Both the position numbers and the translations under genes were made by a program. Under the pieces are notes generated by a model. That model was not told where the DNA came from. It saw nothing but the letters and a program-made list of their open reading frames with translations, and did not search any database. DNA of 64,000 bases from Novilysobacter_A longmucuonensis. GTDB lineage: Bacteria > Pseudomonadota > Gammaproteobacteria > Xanthomonadales > Xanthomonadaceae. How positions within the stretch are numbered: the stretch's first letter is position 1; every line of letters begins with the position of its first letter. Shown here in pieces: positions 44,131 through 52,820 of this stretch. Where the stretch lies: NCBI RefSeq assembly GCF_046600735.1, contig NZ_JBJMAW010000009.1, positions 62,001 to 126,000 of the forward strand, written 5' to 3'.

Positions 44131-45648
44131 TTAGTGCGCCTTGATGTCGTAAGGGGTCTGCTTAAAGGTGATCTCCAACTCACGCAGTTGCTCTTCGGGC
44201 AGCGCGCAAGCCTCGCCATAGATCACCTTCGGCCCATCGAACGGCGCCAGAGACCGCAGCACGCGCTTGGTCAGGACGTTGCCGCCACTCTTGCTGTCGT
44301 CCCCCAGGATGCCGTTAAACAACAGGTAGTACCCGACCCCAGCATGCTCGCCAAGAAGGGCTTCCTTCTTGGCGCGTGTGGAACGCGCAGTGCCGGTTTC
44401 AGCGAACCAGACATGGGCGGCCAAGTGCTCGAACCGGATGCTCTCGCGGATGTGTCCGTTCTCATCGAAAACGGGCACTCCAAGCTTGTAGAACCGAAAT
44501 CCACCGCCCCCTTTCCAGCCGACGGCTGCGGAGATTCCACCCTGCTCACCTTCAACAACCTTTACCATTCTAGGTTGGCAATGGCTACGGGCGTGCTGCC
44601 CTTCTTCAATTCCGATCCAGCGCCGTCCCATCTTGTGCGCGACAGCTGCGGTTGTCCCCGAACCTAGGAAGCTATCCAGGACTAGGTCGCCTGGGTTGGT
44701 TGCGATATCCAGAATTCGCTTGATTAGCCGTTCGGGTTTGGGGGTAGCGAACGTGTCGTTCTTCCCCATCAACTGGTGCTGCTCTTTGGCCGCCTCATCG
44801 GTATGGCCTACTTCGTCTGAAGGCCACCATGTCCAAGGCACAACACCCTCGGTTTCATCGAGGAAGCGGATGATATTGGGTTGTGAGTTGTTGTTCTTGC
44901 CAAAGTAGATCCGGCCGGCCGCCTTGAGCTTCAGGAACTCGGGCTCGATCGTGCTCCAGCATCGTCCTTCGGGCGGGACATGAACCGCGCCCCCCGGAGC
45001 CGTGATTGAATACATCTGATTGGCTCGATAGCCCTGAGCCGTCATGGGAATGGGGCGCCATCGGCGATTCGATGCTGGATCGATGTTGCGGTAGACCTCC
45101 GCCTGCTTATCCGTGAAGGGAACCCGATTTCGAATTTTCTTGAATCGAGCTGGATCCTCCGCGAAGACCATGAGGTAGTCGTGGACATCACCAATTGCTT
45201 CTCGGTTCTCTCGCGAATAGCGCTTCTGCCATACACACGTTGCAACAAATCGGCCGCGGCCAAACAGCTCGTCGAGGATGACCTTTAGGTAGTGCCCCTC
45301 GTTGTCATCGATGGTGATCCAGATTGATCCATCCGCGGAAAGGAACTTTCGCAACAGCTCAAGCCTGGGATACATCATGGACAACCATTTGGCGTGCTCC
45401 AAATTGTCGTCGTATTGTTCGAAGGCGCTCTTCGTGTTGTAAGGCGGATCTATGAAGATGCACTTCACCTGCCCTGCGTAGTAGGGCAGCAAGGCCTTCA
45501 GTGCGTCGAGGTTGTCCCCTTCGATGAGCATGTTCGAGGAGTCGACATCGCCATGGGACAGGCGCGCCACCGGCTCCAGGAGCCGGTAGGGGGCCAACGC
45601 CGCGCGGGTCAGGTCGGCGTCTCGGTTGAACCAGGACAGCAAAGGCAT
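44131..45648 (-). CDS. mod: Type III DNA methyltransferase (Mod)
   Basis: 505 residues, beta-class N6-adenine methylase. The catalytic motif IV is CIFIDPPYNT (DPPY at 67-70), and the SAM-binding motif I LVLDSFLGSGTT lies near residue 330. The middle is the target-recognition region, which cannot be read for specificity. It is the first gene of the mod-res-dprA-PRTase operon. Type III Mod genes often phase-vary, but no simple repeat tract is seen here. Confidence 0.92.
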   Translation of the reverse strand: MPLLSWFNRDADLTRAALAPYRLLEPVARLSHGDVDSSNMLIEGDNLDALKALLPYYAGQVKCIFIDPPYNTKSAFEQYDDNLEHAKWLSMMYPRLELLRKFLSADGSIWITIDDNEGHYLKVILDELFGRGRFVATCVWQKRYSRENREAIGDVHDYLMVFAEDPARFKKIRNRVPFTDKQAEVYRNIDPASNRRWRPIPMTAQGYRANQMYSITAPGGAVHVPPEGRCWSTIEPEFLKLKAAGRIYFGKNNNSQPNIIRFLDETEGVVPWTWWPSDEVGHTDEAAKEQHQLMGKNDTFATPKPERLIKRILDIATNPGDLVLDSFLGSGTTAAVAHKMGRRWIGIEEGQHARSHCQPRMVKVVEGEQGGISAAVGWKGGGGFRFYKLGVPVFDENGHIRESIRFEHLAAHVWFAETGTARSTRAKKEALLGEHAGVGYYLLFNGILGDDSKSGGNVLTKRVLRSLAPFDGPKVIYGEACALPEEQLRELEITFKQTPYDIKAH

Positions 45649-46063
45649 TCAGCGGATCTCCAGAAGCAGACGGACAGTATCCTTCACGAACCAGCATACC
45701 GGCCACCTTCGCAGGGGCTGAGATGCCCTAAGACATTGTCTCCAAAGGGGTTCATAGCCCTAGCTCATAGGAACGATTACCGGCGCATGCGGAGCATCAC
45801 CCGCGGCCACTGAAGTCCCGGCCCGCTGCCGGCCAAGAACGAACCTTCCGTCGGCGCGCAATGACACGCACTTGCCAACGCCTGGCCGTGCACCCAGCTG
45901 CCCCACCATGAAGGGCTTCCTGGTCAGTGTTGAAGTGGCGCACGATGCGCGTGCTGGTGAAGGCCGTTGCACGGTGTCGCGACACGCCCTGAGCGTATTG
46001 CGCAGGTATAAACCAGGCTTCAGGGAATTGCGCTAAAGGCCGGTCAATTCGAGGGGCACGCTC
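45649..46063. other. Gap between mod and the next gene
   Basis: 415 bp. I see no supportable gene: the frames present are short and lack convincing start sites. The region must hold the promoter of the mod operon on the minus strand and of the following plus-strand gene. GC-rich with no strong repeat. Confidence 0.6.
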
Positions 46064-47248
46064 ATGAAACAAGATGATGAATGGCTCGATCGTGAAGGAC
46101 TTTACGAACTGGTCTGGAGCGAGCCCGTCTCCAAACTCGCCCCCCAGTTCGGATTATCTGGAGTCGGCTTTGCCAAAATGTGCAAACGCATGGGCGTCCC
46201 ACTCCCGAATCGCGGGTTCTGGGCACGCAAGCAAGCTGGCCAGTCCCCTCGCAGACCGCCACTGCCCAAAGCCAAGCCCGACCAAGACCAAAAGGTTCAA
46301 CTTCGACGTCTGACTGACGACGCGCAAATCGCTTTTTCTGAAGCCAAGCAGAAGGCGGCCGAGGCAAAAAGGGCCATGCGAGACATCGAATTCCCCAGCG
46401 AGCTGGTGGATCCACATCCATTAATTCGAGCCGCAACGAACCGATTGAAGAGAAAGACCGGGTGGAGCCACCACAAGGGGCTTCGGTCGGCGCCCGACGA
46501 GATCCTGAATATCGAAGTCACGGAACGCTCTTTGGACCGGGCGCTGTTGATAATGGACGTTCTGCTCAAGGCAACTGCCGGCAGGTCCGGAGAGGTCCGC
46601 ATTAACTCCGAAAAGAAGGAAACCTTGCTCCGTCTAGACGGCGTTGATCTTCCCATTACCCTGACAGAGCACGTCGGCCGCACACGCCATGAGATCACTC
46701 CCGAGGAGAAAAAAGCGCAGGAGCGCTACTGGAACAGATCATACCGTGATAAGAACGCCCCTTATCCACACATCCCGCAATACGACTATCACCCAAGTGG
46801 CCAGCTGACACTGACCGTGGGCCGCTGCCCATCTAGGACCTGGCGAGACACTCCCAGGACGCAACTCGAAAAGCGCCTATCCGAGATCATCCCGGGCATT
46901 GCTGCTGTAGCCATCGAGATGCGACAGCGCGAAGAGGAACAGGCGCAAGCGGAAGCCGAGCGGCAAGCAGCAAAGGATCGCTATGCCACCAAGATGAAGG
47001 AGCGCTCCGATGAAAGACAGGCTTTCAGGCAACTAAGGAGGGATGCGCGGAACTGGGCGATGGCGAACCAGATTCGCGCCTATATCGATGGTGTAGCGCA
47101 AGGCAAAGAGCACGGCGCACTGCATTCGGATGCTGCCGCATGGGCAGCATGGGCGACGCAAAAGGCCGCATGGGTTGATCCAATGATCAAGGTGTCTGAC
47201 AGAGTCCTAGACGCACCGGAACCTGAGCGGCCGAGCTACTGGTGGTAG
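46064..47248 (+). CDS. Conserved HTH-like unknown protein (LYELVWSEPVSKLA family)
   Basis: 394 residues. The N terminus EGLYELVWSEPVSKLAPQFG followed by GVGFAKMCKRMGVPLPNRGF reads like a HTH recruiting module seen in a conserved hypothetical family of mobile DNA. The middle is basic; a long charged coiled-coil (about 285-345, EMRQREEEQAQAEAERQAA) precedes a Trp-rich end. GAGGGG precedes ATG 46064. Function unknown; context suggests a defence or island gene. Confidence 0.7.
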   Translation: MKQDDEWLDREGLYELVWSEPVSKLAPQFGLSGVGFAKMCKRMGVPLPNRGFWARKQAGQSPRRPPLPKAKPDQDQKVQLRRLTDDAQIAFSEAKQKAAEAKRAMRDIEFPSELVDPHPLIRAATNRLKRKTGWSHHKGLRSAPDEILNIEVTERSLDRALLIMDVLLKATAGRSGEVRINSEKKETLLRLDGVDLPITLTEHVGRTRHEITPEEKKAQERYWNRSYRDKNAPYPHIPQYDYHPSGQLTLTVGRCPSRTWRDTPRTQLEKRLSEIIPGIAAVAIEMRQREEEQAQAEAERQAAKDRYATKMKERSDERQAFRQLRRDARNWAMANQIRAYIDGVAQGKEHGALHSDAAAWAAWATQKAAWVDPMIKVSDRVLDAPEPERPSYWW

Positions 47249-47590
47249 CGACGGTTGCGTCCGCTATCGGCCAGAAGCGGTCGCTTGCTACTAAGCGATG
47301 GTCAATGCCTTGAGGCCATCAATGCCCTCGAACTTTGCAGGTCGGATGATCTGCTTTTCGACCCGACTGCGCGCATACACTCGTGTCAGCCGCCAAAATT
47401 CAATCGTCCAGCAACAGGTGGTTTCGACTCCGCCAGCGCCCCCATTGCAACGGTAATCCGCGCAAGCTTGCCCGGGGTGGCCGGAAAATCCGCCAGACGT
47501 CGTTACAGCCTGACAGCGGTGCGAGCTCCATTTCGTCATATCGACTCGGGCGCCGGTGTTTACGAACTTCTCGAACAAAAAAGGAAACTC
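47249..47590. other. Gap before the lipoprotein gene
   Basis: 342 bp. A frame is open from 47255 into the lipoprotein but its sequence has no coding character and the lipoprotein signal starts at 47591, so this is probably leader or promoter DNA. No repeat or RNA gene seen. Confidence 0.55.
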
Positions 47591-48712
47591 ATGATGGCCA
47601 TTCGCTACTTGCGGCAAGGTGCTGTCATGCTTCTATTCCTGCTGATTGTCGGCTGCGCCAACCTGCAAACGTTGGACCGTCATAGCCGATTGCCCCTCGC
47701 TGATGGTGCTGGGCGCGCGATCCATTTGGATGCCCAGCAGCGTCTCGTTGTATTCACGGCGGAGGGGTACTGCGCTGAGCCTAGTCCCGACGCTCTCGCC
47801 GCGTACGCCGCGGCGCTGGGCGTTGGTAGCGGTAGCCTTCCCGGCAACACTGTCGCCGCATCCACCGCCTTCAACGGCTTGGCTGGCTCGATCGGCTTGC
47901 GTACCCAGTCGATCACGTTGATGCGCGACACCTTGTATCGCACGTGCGAAATGATGTTGAACGGCAAACTCTCCAGAGCACAGATTTCGGTATTAATGGC
48001 GCGGAGCCAGGATCTCACAGTAGTAATAATGGCCATTGAGTCCCTGACGGGCGCCGTGGTCGCGGCACCGGTGACGCTTGCCCCAAGCGGGTCCGCAAGT
48101 TCGTCTGCGGCAATAGTGGGCAATGCTGAGAACCTCAGTGCCGCGCGTGAGCGCGAGGCAGCCGCTAGATCGAGCTACGTGACGAAGAAGGCAGCGGCGG
48201 AGCAGTCGGCAACGGAGCATACCCAAGCCATGACCGCGGTCGCGACCGCCCAGGCACAGGTGACACCAACAACCCCGCAGAATGATTCTCTGCGTGCAGA
48301 GCTGGCGGCGGCAATGAAACGCGAGTCCGCAGCGGCAGCGGCAAAGGCGGCGGCCGACCAAGCCGAGGCTGTTGCGAAACAAGAAATGGAAACATGGGCC
48401 GAGACGTTGGCGATGCTTGAAAAGCTCAAAGATTCGGCGATGTCTGGTTCGACCGCCAGCGTAGGAGGAGTAGCGCACGCCGGCGCAGCGGTCTATCAAC
48501 CGCAAATTGACAGCGAAACTGTGAAACACATCTCCAGCACGGTGAAGGTGTTGGTCCAGGAACTGTTGCAAAAGACGTATTTCAACGAGACGTGTCTGGC
48601 AGTATTTACAGAGCAGGAGTTCGAAAATCCCCGCCTGACTGATGACGTCAACGAGCTGAGGATTTTGTGTTTGGAATACTGGAAGCTGAAGAAGAAAGAA
48701 GCGTTCCAGTGA
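47591..48712 (+). CDS. Putative lipoprotein with Ala-rich coiled coil
   Basis: 373 residues. Signal peptide MMAIRYLRQGAVMLLFLLIV ends in a GC lipobox (VGC, Cys22), followed by a periplasmic domain with AEGYCAEPSPDALAAYAAAL. An Ala/Lys/Glu-rich coiled-coil lies at about 190-285 (SYVTKKAAAEQSATEHTQA). The C-terminal part has QPQIDSETVKHISSTVKVL. AGGAAAC precedes ATG 47591, which is why the longer frame from 47255 is rejected. Function unknown; island cargo. Confidence 0.7.
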   Translation: MMAIRYLRQGAVMLLFLLIVGCANLQTLDRHSRLPLADGAGRAIHLDAQQRLVVFTAEGYCAEPSPDALAAYAAALGVGSGSLPGNTVAASTAFNGLAGSIGLRTQSITLMRDTLYRTCEMMLNGKLSRAQISVLMARSQDLTVVIMAIESLTGAVVAAPVTLAPSGSASSSAAIVGNAENLSAAREREAAARSSYVTKKAAAEQSATEHTQAMTAVATAQAQVTPTTPQNDSLRAELAAAMKRESAAAAAKAAADQAEAVAKQEMETWAETLAMLEKLKDSAMSGSTASVGGVAHAGAAVYQPQIDSETVKHISSTVKVLVQELLQKTYFNETCLAVFTEQEFENPRLTDDVNELRILCLEYWKLKKKEAFQ

Positions 48713-48862
48713 TATTCTGGAGTGCCACCTGCCAAATCGTCTCGACACTTCGCGGCGCGGCTTAAATCAGCTCTCGGTTCGACGTCCGCTTTGGGTCGAA
48801 AGCGGACGTCGGTCGATCACATCAGCAGACTAGACCCTGGTCGGCTTGTCTCCAAGCGGTCG

Positions 48863-50359
48863 CTACGCGTCAGCCCCATCGTCCGAAGTTGAACCTTGGG
48901 TCGCTTCGCCTTCGAGAGCTGCCCGAAGGGACTCGAAGATTGACGCCATCGGCTCGCGATATTCTTCGCGCAAGAATTTTGCGTCCTGGAGCAGTCCGCG
49001 AACAGCGGATCGTGGGTCCACCGCGTCTTTGTCGCGCACGTCCTTGGCCGGGATCGTGAAGAACCTGTAGTCCGGAAAATCCTGTCGGAGCCTTGGCAAG
49101 GTAGCTGCCTGGTCGTTATCCAGAAGCCCGGCCACCTTCTTGTAACCCATTCCCTGGAGAAGACGGCAGACGTGTCCCATGTTCCCGGCGCCGCCAACGC
49201 CCCAGCCGAACAGGTGGCCCGGCACGCGGCCGATCGGCAGCTGACGCGCCACGACCGGATACAGCATCACGTCGTCCTGACCCTCGGTAAGCACGATGCC
49301 ATCATCTTGGAAGAACAGCTCTCGGGCATCCAGACCAAACGTGTGTGGCGCCTTGGTGTTGGGGTTCTCTGGATCGTGGATTTTCTTCAGCGCCGCCCGG
49401 CCCTGATCGCTGAGCTGGTAGACGTTCGAGCCCTCGCCTTCGGCGGCGATCCGAACGAGCGCAGCACCTTGAGCGATCGCTGCAGGGTCAATGAAGTACG
49501 GGGAATGCGTCGCAATGACGATCTGCATTTCGGCAGACAGCCGGACGATGGCACGCACCACGCGTCGAATGATCGCCGGATGGAGGGACAGCTCGGGCTC
49601 GTCAATGGCAACGATACCGCCGGCAGAGGTACTCGTGAGCGCGTCGACGATGGAGAACAGGCTGACAATGCCTTCGCCCGCACCGTCGCTGGAGTGGCTC
49701 GCCGCCCCGTTGCGCAGACGAATGTAGTAGTTGCCCTCCGATGACTGATCGATGGTCCACTGCGGGATGTATCCCAGCAGCTCACCGAGCAACGCGTTGA
49801 ACTTGCTAGGATCTTTCTCGATTTCGAAGAGCCGCATCTCGAACGAAGTCAACTCCGCCATCCGGCGGGCAGGTAGGCCGACCTGTTGTTGATAGTCCTG
49901 CAACGTTCCCTGCGCTCGCGCGAAATAGGGCTGGAAACCTCGGCGCGAAGGGACCACGCGGATCGGATCAGGTTCGTACCCGGGCCGAGCCGTGACATCG
50001 ACGTCATCCCTTGTATGGACCGATTGACTGCTGCCTGCGGCCTGGCTCTCGATCACCTCGGTTTGACCTTCGACACGGCCAGGCTGGCCGTTTTCTCCAG
50101 CGGTCCGTTTCTCAAACTCGTAAACGATTCGCACGAAATCCGCGTGTTTATTGCGAACCCCCTCGGAGAAGCTCGGCGTCTGGTGGCCTGATCGAGCCCG
50201 CAGCGCTTCGATCACCGTCGACTTACCCGAGTTGTTGGCGCCAGTAATGACTGTTAGGCCACTGCCCTCGCGCCGGTCCTCCGGCATGGCCAGATGAATC
50301 ACGCGCTGCACGTTGAAGCCGCGGTACCCGGCAATCGAGAGTGTCTTCAATAAGCTCAA
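48863..50359 (-). CDS. OLD-type ATPase with TOPRIM nuclease domain
   Basis: 498 residues. The N-terminal ABC-type ATPase has Walker A GANNSGKST (40-48) and Walker B GGIVAIDEPELSLHP, with the downstream IATHSPYFID switch. The C-terminal TOPRIM shows LTEGQDDVMLYP and LLDNDQAATLP. OLD-family proteins are DNA nucleases or abortive-infection factors; some need a UvrD-like partner (Gabija type), but no such gene is adjacent here. Stands alone on the minus strand, 256 bp after the ImmA gene. Confidence 0.85.
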   Translation of the reverse strand: MSLLKTLSIAGYRGFNVQRVIHLAMPEDRREGSGLTVITGANNSGKSTVIEALRARSGHQTPSFSEGVRNKHADFVRIVYEFEKRTAGENGQPGRVEGQTEVIESQAAGSSQSVHTRDDVDVTARPGYEPDPIRVVPSRRGFQPYFARAQGTLQDYQQQVGLPARRMAELTSFEMRLFEIEKDPSKFNALLGELLGYIPQWTIDQSSEGNYYIRLRNGAASHSSDGAGEGIVSLFSIVDALTSTSAGGIVAIDEPELSLHPAIIRRVVRAIVRLSAEMQIVIATHSPYFIDPAAIAQGAALVRIAAEGEGSNVYQLSDQGRAALKKIHDPENPNTKAPHTFGLDARELFFQDDGIVLTEGQDDVMLYPVVARQLPIGRVPGHLFGWGVGGAGNMGHVCRLLQGMGYKKVAGLLDNDQAATLPRLRQDFPDYRFFTIPAKDVRDKDAVDPRSAVRGLLQDAKFLREEYREPMASIFESLRAALEGEATQGSTSDDGADA

Positions 50360-50615
50360 ACGGAACTCCGCAGTCTCTTGTAGGCAGCTTGGTTATGTTG
50401 ACACGTAGTCTAGGAGGTACAAGGAAGCTGCTCTTCGGATTAGCGGCCCAGCCAGGTGCGCAGCTGACTCGACTGCCGCGGACTTCCGTCAGGGTCGCGA
50501 AGCTCCCTTCGCCTACCCTCCATAGCGTTCCCTAATCTTCTGCCCTATGACGTCCGCTTGCGGCCAGAAGCAGCCATTACCGCTGGGTCGATAAAAGTTG
50601 ATCACCGCAACGTTT

Positions 50616-51479
50616 CTAGCGTTTGCTGGGCCAAGGCAGGTGCCCATCCAGTTCCTTCAGGCCCCCGTCGTCCTCTTCTCGGCTATGGGCGATAGATTCC
50701 GTCCTCTCGGGCAATTCCTCAGCATCTAGGCGCAAGAGTGTCAGCGTCTGGTCCCTTGAGGCATCGTAAATCGCATCTTCAAGCACAATGCCGCCCTCGA
50801 CATCGTCAAACCAGACATCCGCATCCAGCTCGATCGGCCCGGCTCCGGCTGAATTTTTGCGCAATGCTGCAGACATTGAGTGGTCGGGCAGCGCGATGCC
50901 GGAAGGGACCCAGAGCTTCGCGTCACGCAAGGCAGGAGAGCGGAACGCGTACTTCAATTTGCCCCCTTGCGAAACGACGAATGCACATGGCTCGGGAGAG
51001 AAGGCGACCATGCGTGAGCCGGTCGCCAACAGCGATGCATTGAACTGCTCAGCCAGATCCGCCATGGACTGGGCATTAATCTCCATCTTGAGCACCTCCG
51101 GCCTGAACAACGACACGGGGAGCAAAAGCTCCGCAGCGAAGATATCGCAGCACACCTCGTTAGGCGGCCGACGCTCGTAGCTCCAGGACAGGTCACCATG
51201 TTCCGACTCCAGCTCCAGCACAACGTGCCCGATCTCATGACAGATCGTGAAGCGCTGGCGACGCTCAGAATCTCTGGCATTGACGCCAATCGTGTGACGG
51301 CCTTTCACCGTCATCGTGTAACCGGCCTCGCCTTCGCCAAGATCATCGTCAACGATGGCCTTGGCGTCGATGTGAGCGAGATACGCCTCTAGCGAAACAG
51401 GAACTGACGTCGGGGCCACTGCCCGGACGAATTTTCGGGCGCGTTGCTCTGCTGTGAAGTCATTCATCGTCTGCATCAA
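50616..51479 (-). CDS. ImmA/IrrE-type metalloprotease
   Basis: 287 residues. The zinc motif is RFTICHEIGHVVLELE (H81-E82-x-x-H85), and CCDIFAAELLLP supplies the downstream acidic ligand region. ImmA/IrrE proteases cleave XRE repressors after a signal, releasing gene expression. It overlaps the upstream XRE gene by 20 bp, a classic pair. The C-terminal 100 residues are acidic with no known domain. Partner for regulation of the divergent operon is inferred. Confidence 0.88.
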   Translation of the reverse strand: MMQTMNDFTAEQRARKFVRAVAPTSVPVSLEAYLAHIDAKAIVDDDLGEGEAGYTMTVKGRHTIGVNARDSERRQRFTICHEIGHVVLELESEHGDLSWSYERRPPNEVCCDIFAAELLLPVSLFRPEVLKMEINAQSMADLAEQFNASLLATGSRMVAFSPEPCAFVVSQGGKLKYAFRSPALRDAKLWVPSGIALPDHSMSAALRKNSAGAGPIELDADVWFDDVEGGIVLEDAIYDASRDQTLTLLRLDAEELPERTESIAHSREEDDGGLKELDGHLPWPSKR

Positions 51480-51846
51480 TCACCCTTTGAGCGCGCTCGA
51501 TTAGAGCCTTCGGTTCGGGCCTGGTCGCTCCGCGATGACGGACGCCATACGCCACTTCGAAAGTCTCGATTGGTACTGAAGGACTCTCAAGTACGTATCG
51601 GACCAAGGCCGCATCCCCGGAAGGGTGGTCCGATAGGTAGACCAGTATCTCGGCGTCCCGAGCTGATGGCTTCAAGATCCTGATGAGGCGCTCCAGAACC
51701 TCGGACGAAGGGGACTCCTTCTGACCCGTTTCCAGACGATGTATGTAGGCGTGATCCACGTCGGCCAATTGGCCCGCTTCACGCAACGACAGCTCACGAC
51801 GCTCCCGAAAAAACCGCAGAGCCTCTCCCAGGGGGGGTAACGACAC
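51460..51846 (-). CDS. XRE-family regulator paired with ImmA
   Basis: 128 residues from GTG 51846, chosen because AAGGAGG lies 5 nt upstream; the longer frame to 51981 crosses the twin operators. HTH at about residues 15-45 (LSLREAGQLADVDHAYIHRL). The C-terminal ~60 residues are a sensor or protease-target segment. It is divergent from the ubiquitin-like operon, and its probable operators lie in between. Confidence 0.88.
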   Translation of the reverse strand: MSLPPLGEALRFFRERRELSLREAGQLADVDHAYIHRLETGQKESPSSEVLERLIRILKPSARDAEILVYLSDHPSGDAALVRYVLESPSVPIETFEVAYGVRHRGATRPEPKALIERAQRVIDADDE

Positions 51847-51883
51847 GATGCCTCCTTGACAGGCGGAACTTATTGCCCTAGCT

Positions 51884-51903
51884 TGTTGTCTAACTGGACA
51901 ACA
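51884..51903. promoter_or_regulatory. Operator-like inverted repeat 1
   Basis: TGTTGTC-TAACTG-GACAACA: perfect 7-bp arms around 6 nt, located 38 bp upstream of the XRE start codon. The same pattern recurs at 51961-51980, so both are candidate XRE binding sites. Confidence 0.7.
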
Positions 51904-51960
51904 GAAGCCCTCCCAGATATGTCCCATAGGGGTCAGGAGGGCCGTAAAGCCTACCATGAC

Positions 51961-51980
51961 TGTTGTCTGTGCAGACACCA
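51961..51980. promoter_or_regulatory. Operator-like inverted repeat 2
   Basis: TGTTGTC-TGTGCA-GACACCA: the same left arm and spacing as the site at 51884, with one mismatch in the right arm. Starts are 77 bp apart. It lies 84 bp upstream of the ubiquitin-like gene. Confidence 0.7.
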
Positions 51981-52063
51981 TAACGAAGAGCTAAGAAGGA
52001 AAGTGTGACGCAGGGCGTGCGACGGAGTCGCCACAAGCTGCATCGAACCATAGGAGAAGGCAA

Positions 52064-52405
52064 ATGAGTAACGACCAGAAGCACGACGACGCCGAAGCCA
52101 TCGATGACCAGATGCTCGACGAGGTCATCGACCTCGCCGACTACGCTAGCCGGAGCGTGAAGCCCCCCAAGGCCAAGGGATATCGGATCCGCGTGAACCG
52201 AGAGTCCTTCGTCTTCGAACTCCCCAATCCGACTCGGGAGCAGATCCTCGAAAAGGCCGGATTAGTCCCAGTGAACCTGTGGACTCTGCGCCTCAAGCTG
52301 CATGGGGGCGCCTTCGATCGGATCGAACCGAACGAGCATGTGGATTTGACCCAGCCGGGTGCCGAGAAGTTCAAGGCGCTGCCCAACGACCAAACCGAAG
52401 GCTGA
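52064..52405 (+). CDS. Multiubiquitin-domain protein (ubiquitin-like modifier)
   Basis: 113 residues. An acidic N-terminal ~40 residues precede one beta-grasp domain (GYRIRVNRESFVFELPNPTR and LWTLRLKLHGGAFDRI). The end NDQTEG matches the conserved TEG tail of the multiubiquitin family, the likely activated carboxyl terminus; it lacks a Gly-Gly pair. AGGAGAAGG precedes ATG 52064. First gene of a four-gene operon with E2-like, JAB-E1 and DUF6527-like products, so it is probably conjugated to a target or to itself. Confidence 0.85.
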   Translation: MSNDQKHDDAEAIDDQMLDEVIDLADYASRSVKPPKAKGYRIRVNRESFVFELPNPTREQILEKAGLVPVNLWTLRLKLHGGAFDRIEPNEHVDLTQPGAEKFKALPNDQTEG

Positions 52406-52409
52406 GTTC

Positions 52410-52820
52410 ATGGACGCTCGGCGCGAGTTCGACCTTCCCCCCGAAGATGTCCTCTTCCTGGACGGCTACGGTCGTCCGTGGGAGACCACGGTCGACGGCA
52501 GCCAGTGGGTCCTGATCCATGACTTCAGTACGCAGCATGGTGGCTATACCTCGGCAGCGGTGACGGTCGCTATCCGGATCGAGACCGGCTATCCCCTAGC
52601 CGCCTTGGACATGGTCTACGTCCACCCACCTATGGCTCGCCGTGATGGCCAGCCTCTTCGGCGTACCCAAGCGCATCAGGCCATTCACGGCACCCAGTAC
52701 CAGCGCTGGTCGAGGCACTACACCGCCGCCAATCCGTGGATTGCGGGCGTGGACGGCCTTGAGCGGCACATCCTATCCATCGAGGAATGGTTTCGCCGGG
52801 AGATGCCACTATGCGCGTGA
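52410..52820 (+). CDS. E2-like conjugation protein (prokaryotic E2 family E)
   Basis: 136 residues from ATG 52410, 4 bp after the modifier stop. Conserved features are WVLIHDFSTQHGGY, LDMVYVHPPMARRDGQP and YQRWSRHYTAANPW (97-110), typical of prokaryotic E2 family E. There is only one Cys (Cys135, next to the C terminus) and none near the E2 core, so the normal thioester Cys seems absent. It overlaps the E1 gene by 10 bp. Confidence 0.8.
   Translation: MDARREFDLPPEDVLFLDGYGRPWETTVDGSQWVLIHDFSTQHGGYTSAAVTVAIRIETGYPLAALDMVYVHPPMARRDGQPLRRTQAHQAIHGTQYQRWSRHYTAANPWIAGVDGLERHILSIEEWFRREMPLCA

Noticed and set aside
47255..47590. N-terminal extension of the lipoprotein
   Set aside because: The signal peptide and Shine-Dalgarno site place the start at 47591; upstream sequence lacks coding character.
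48863..51479. Gabija (GajA/GajB) system
   Set aside because: The OLD-like ATPase is present but there is no UvrD-like GajB gene next to it.
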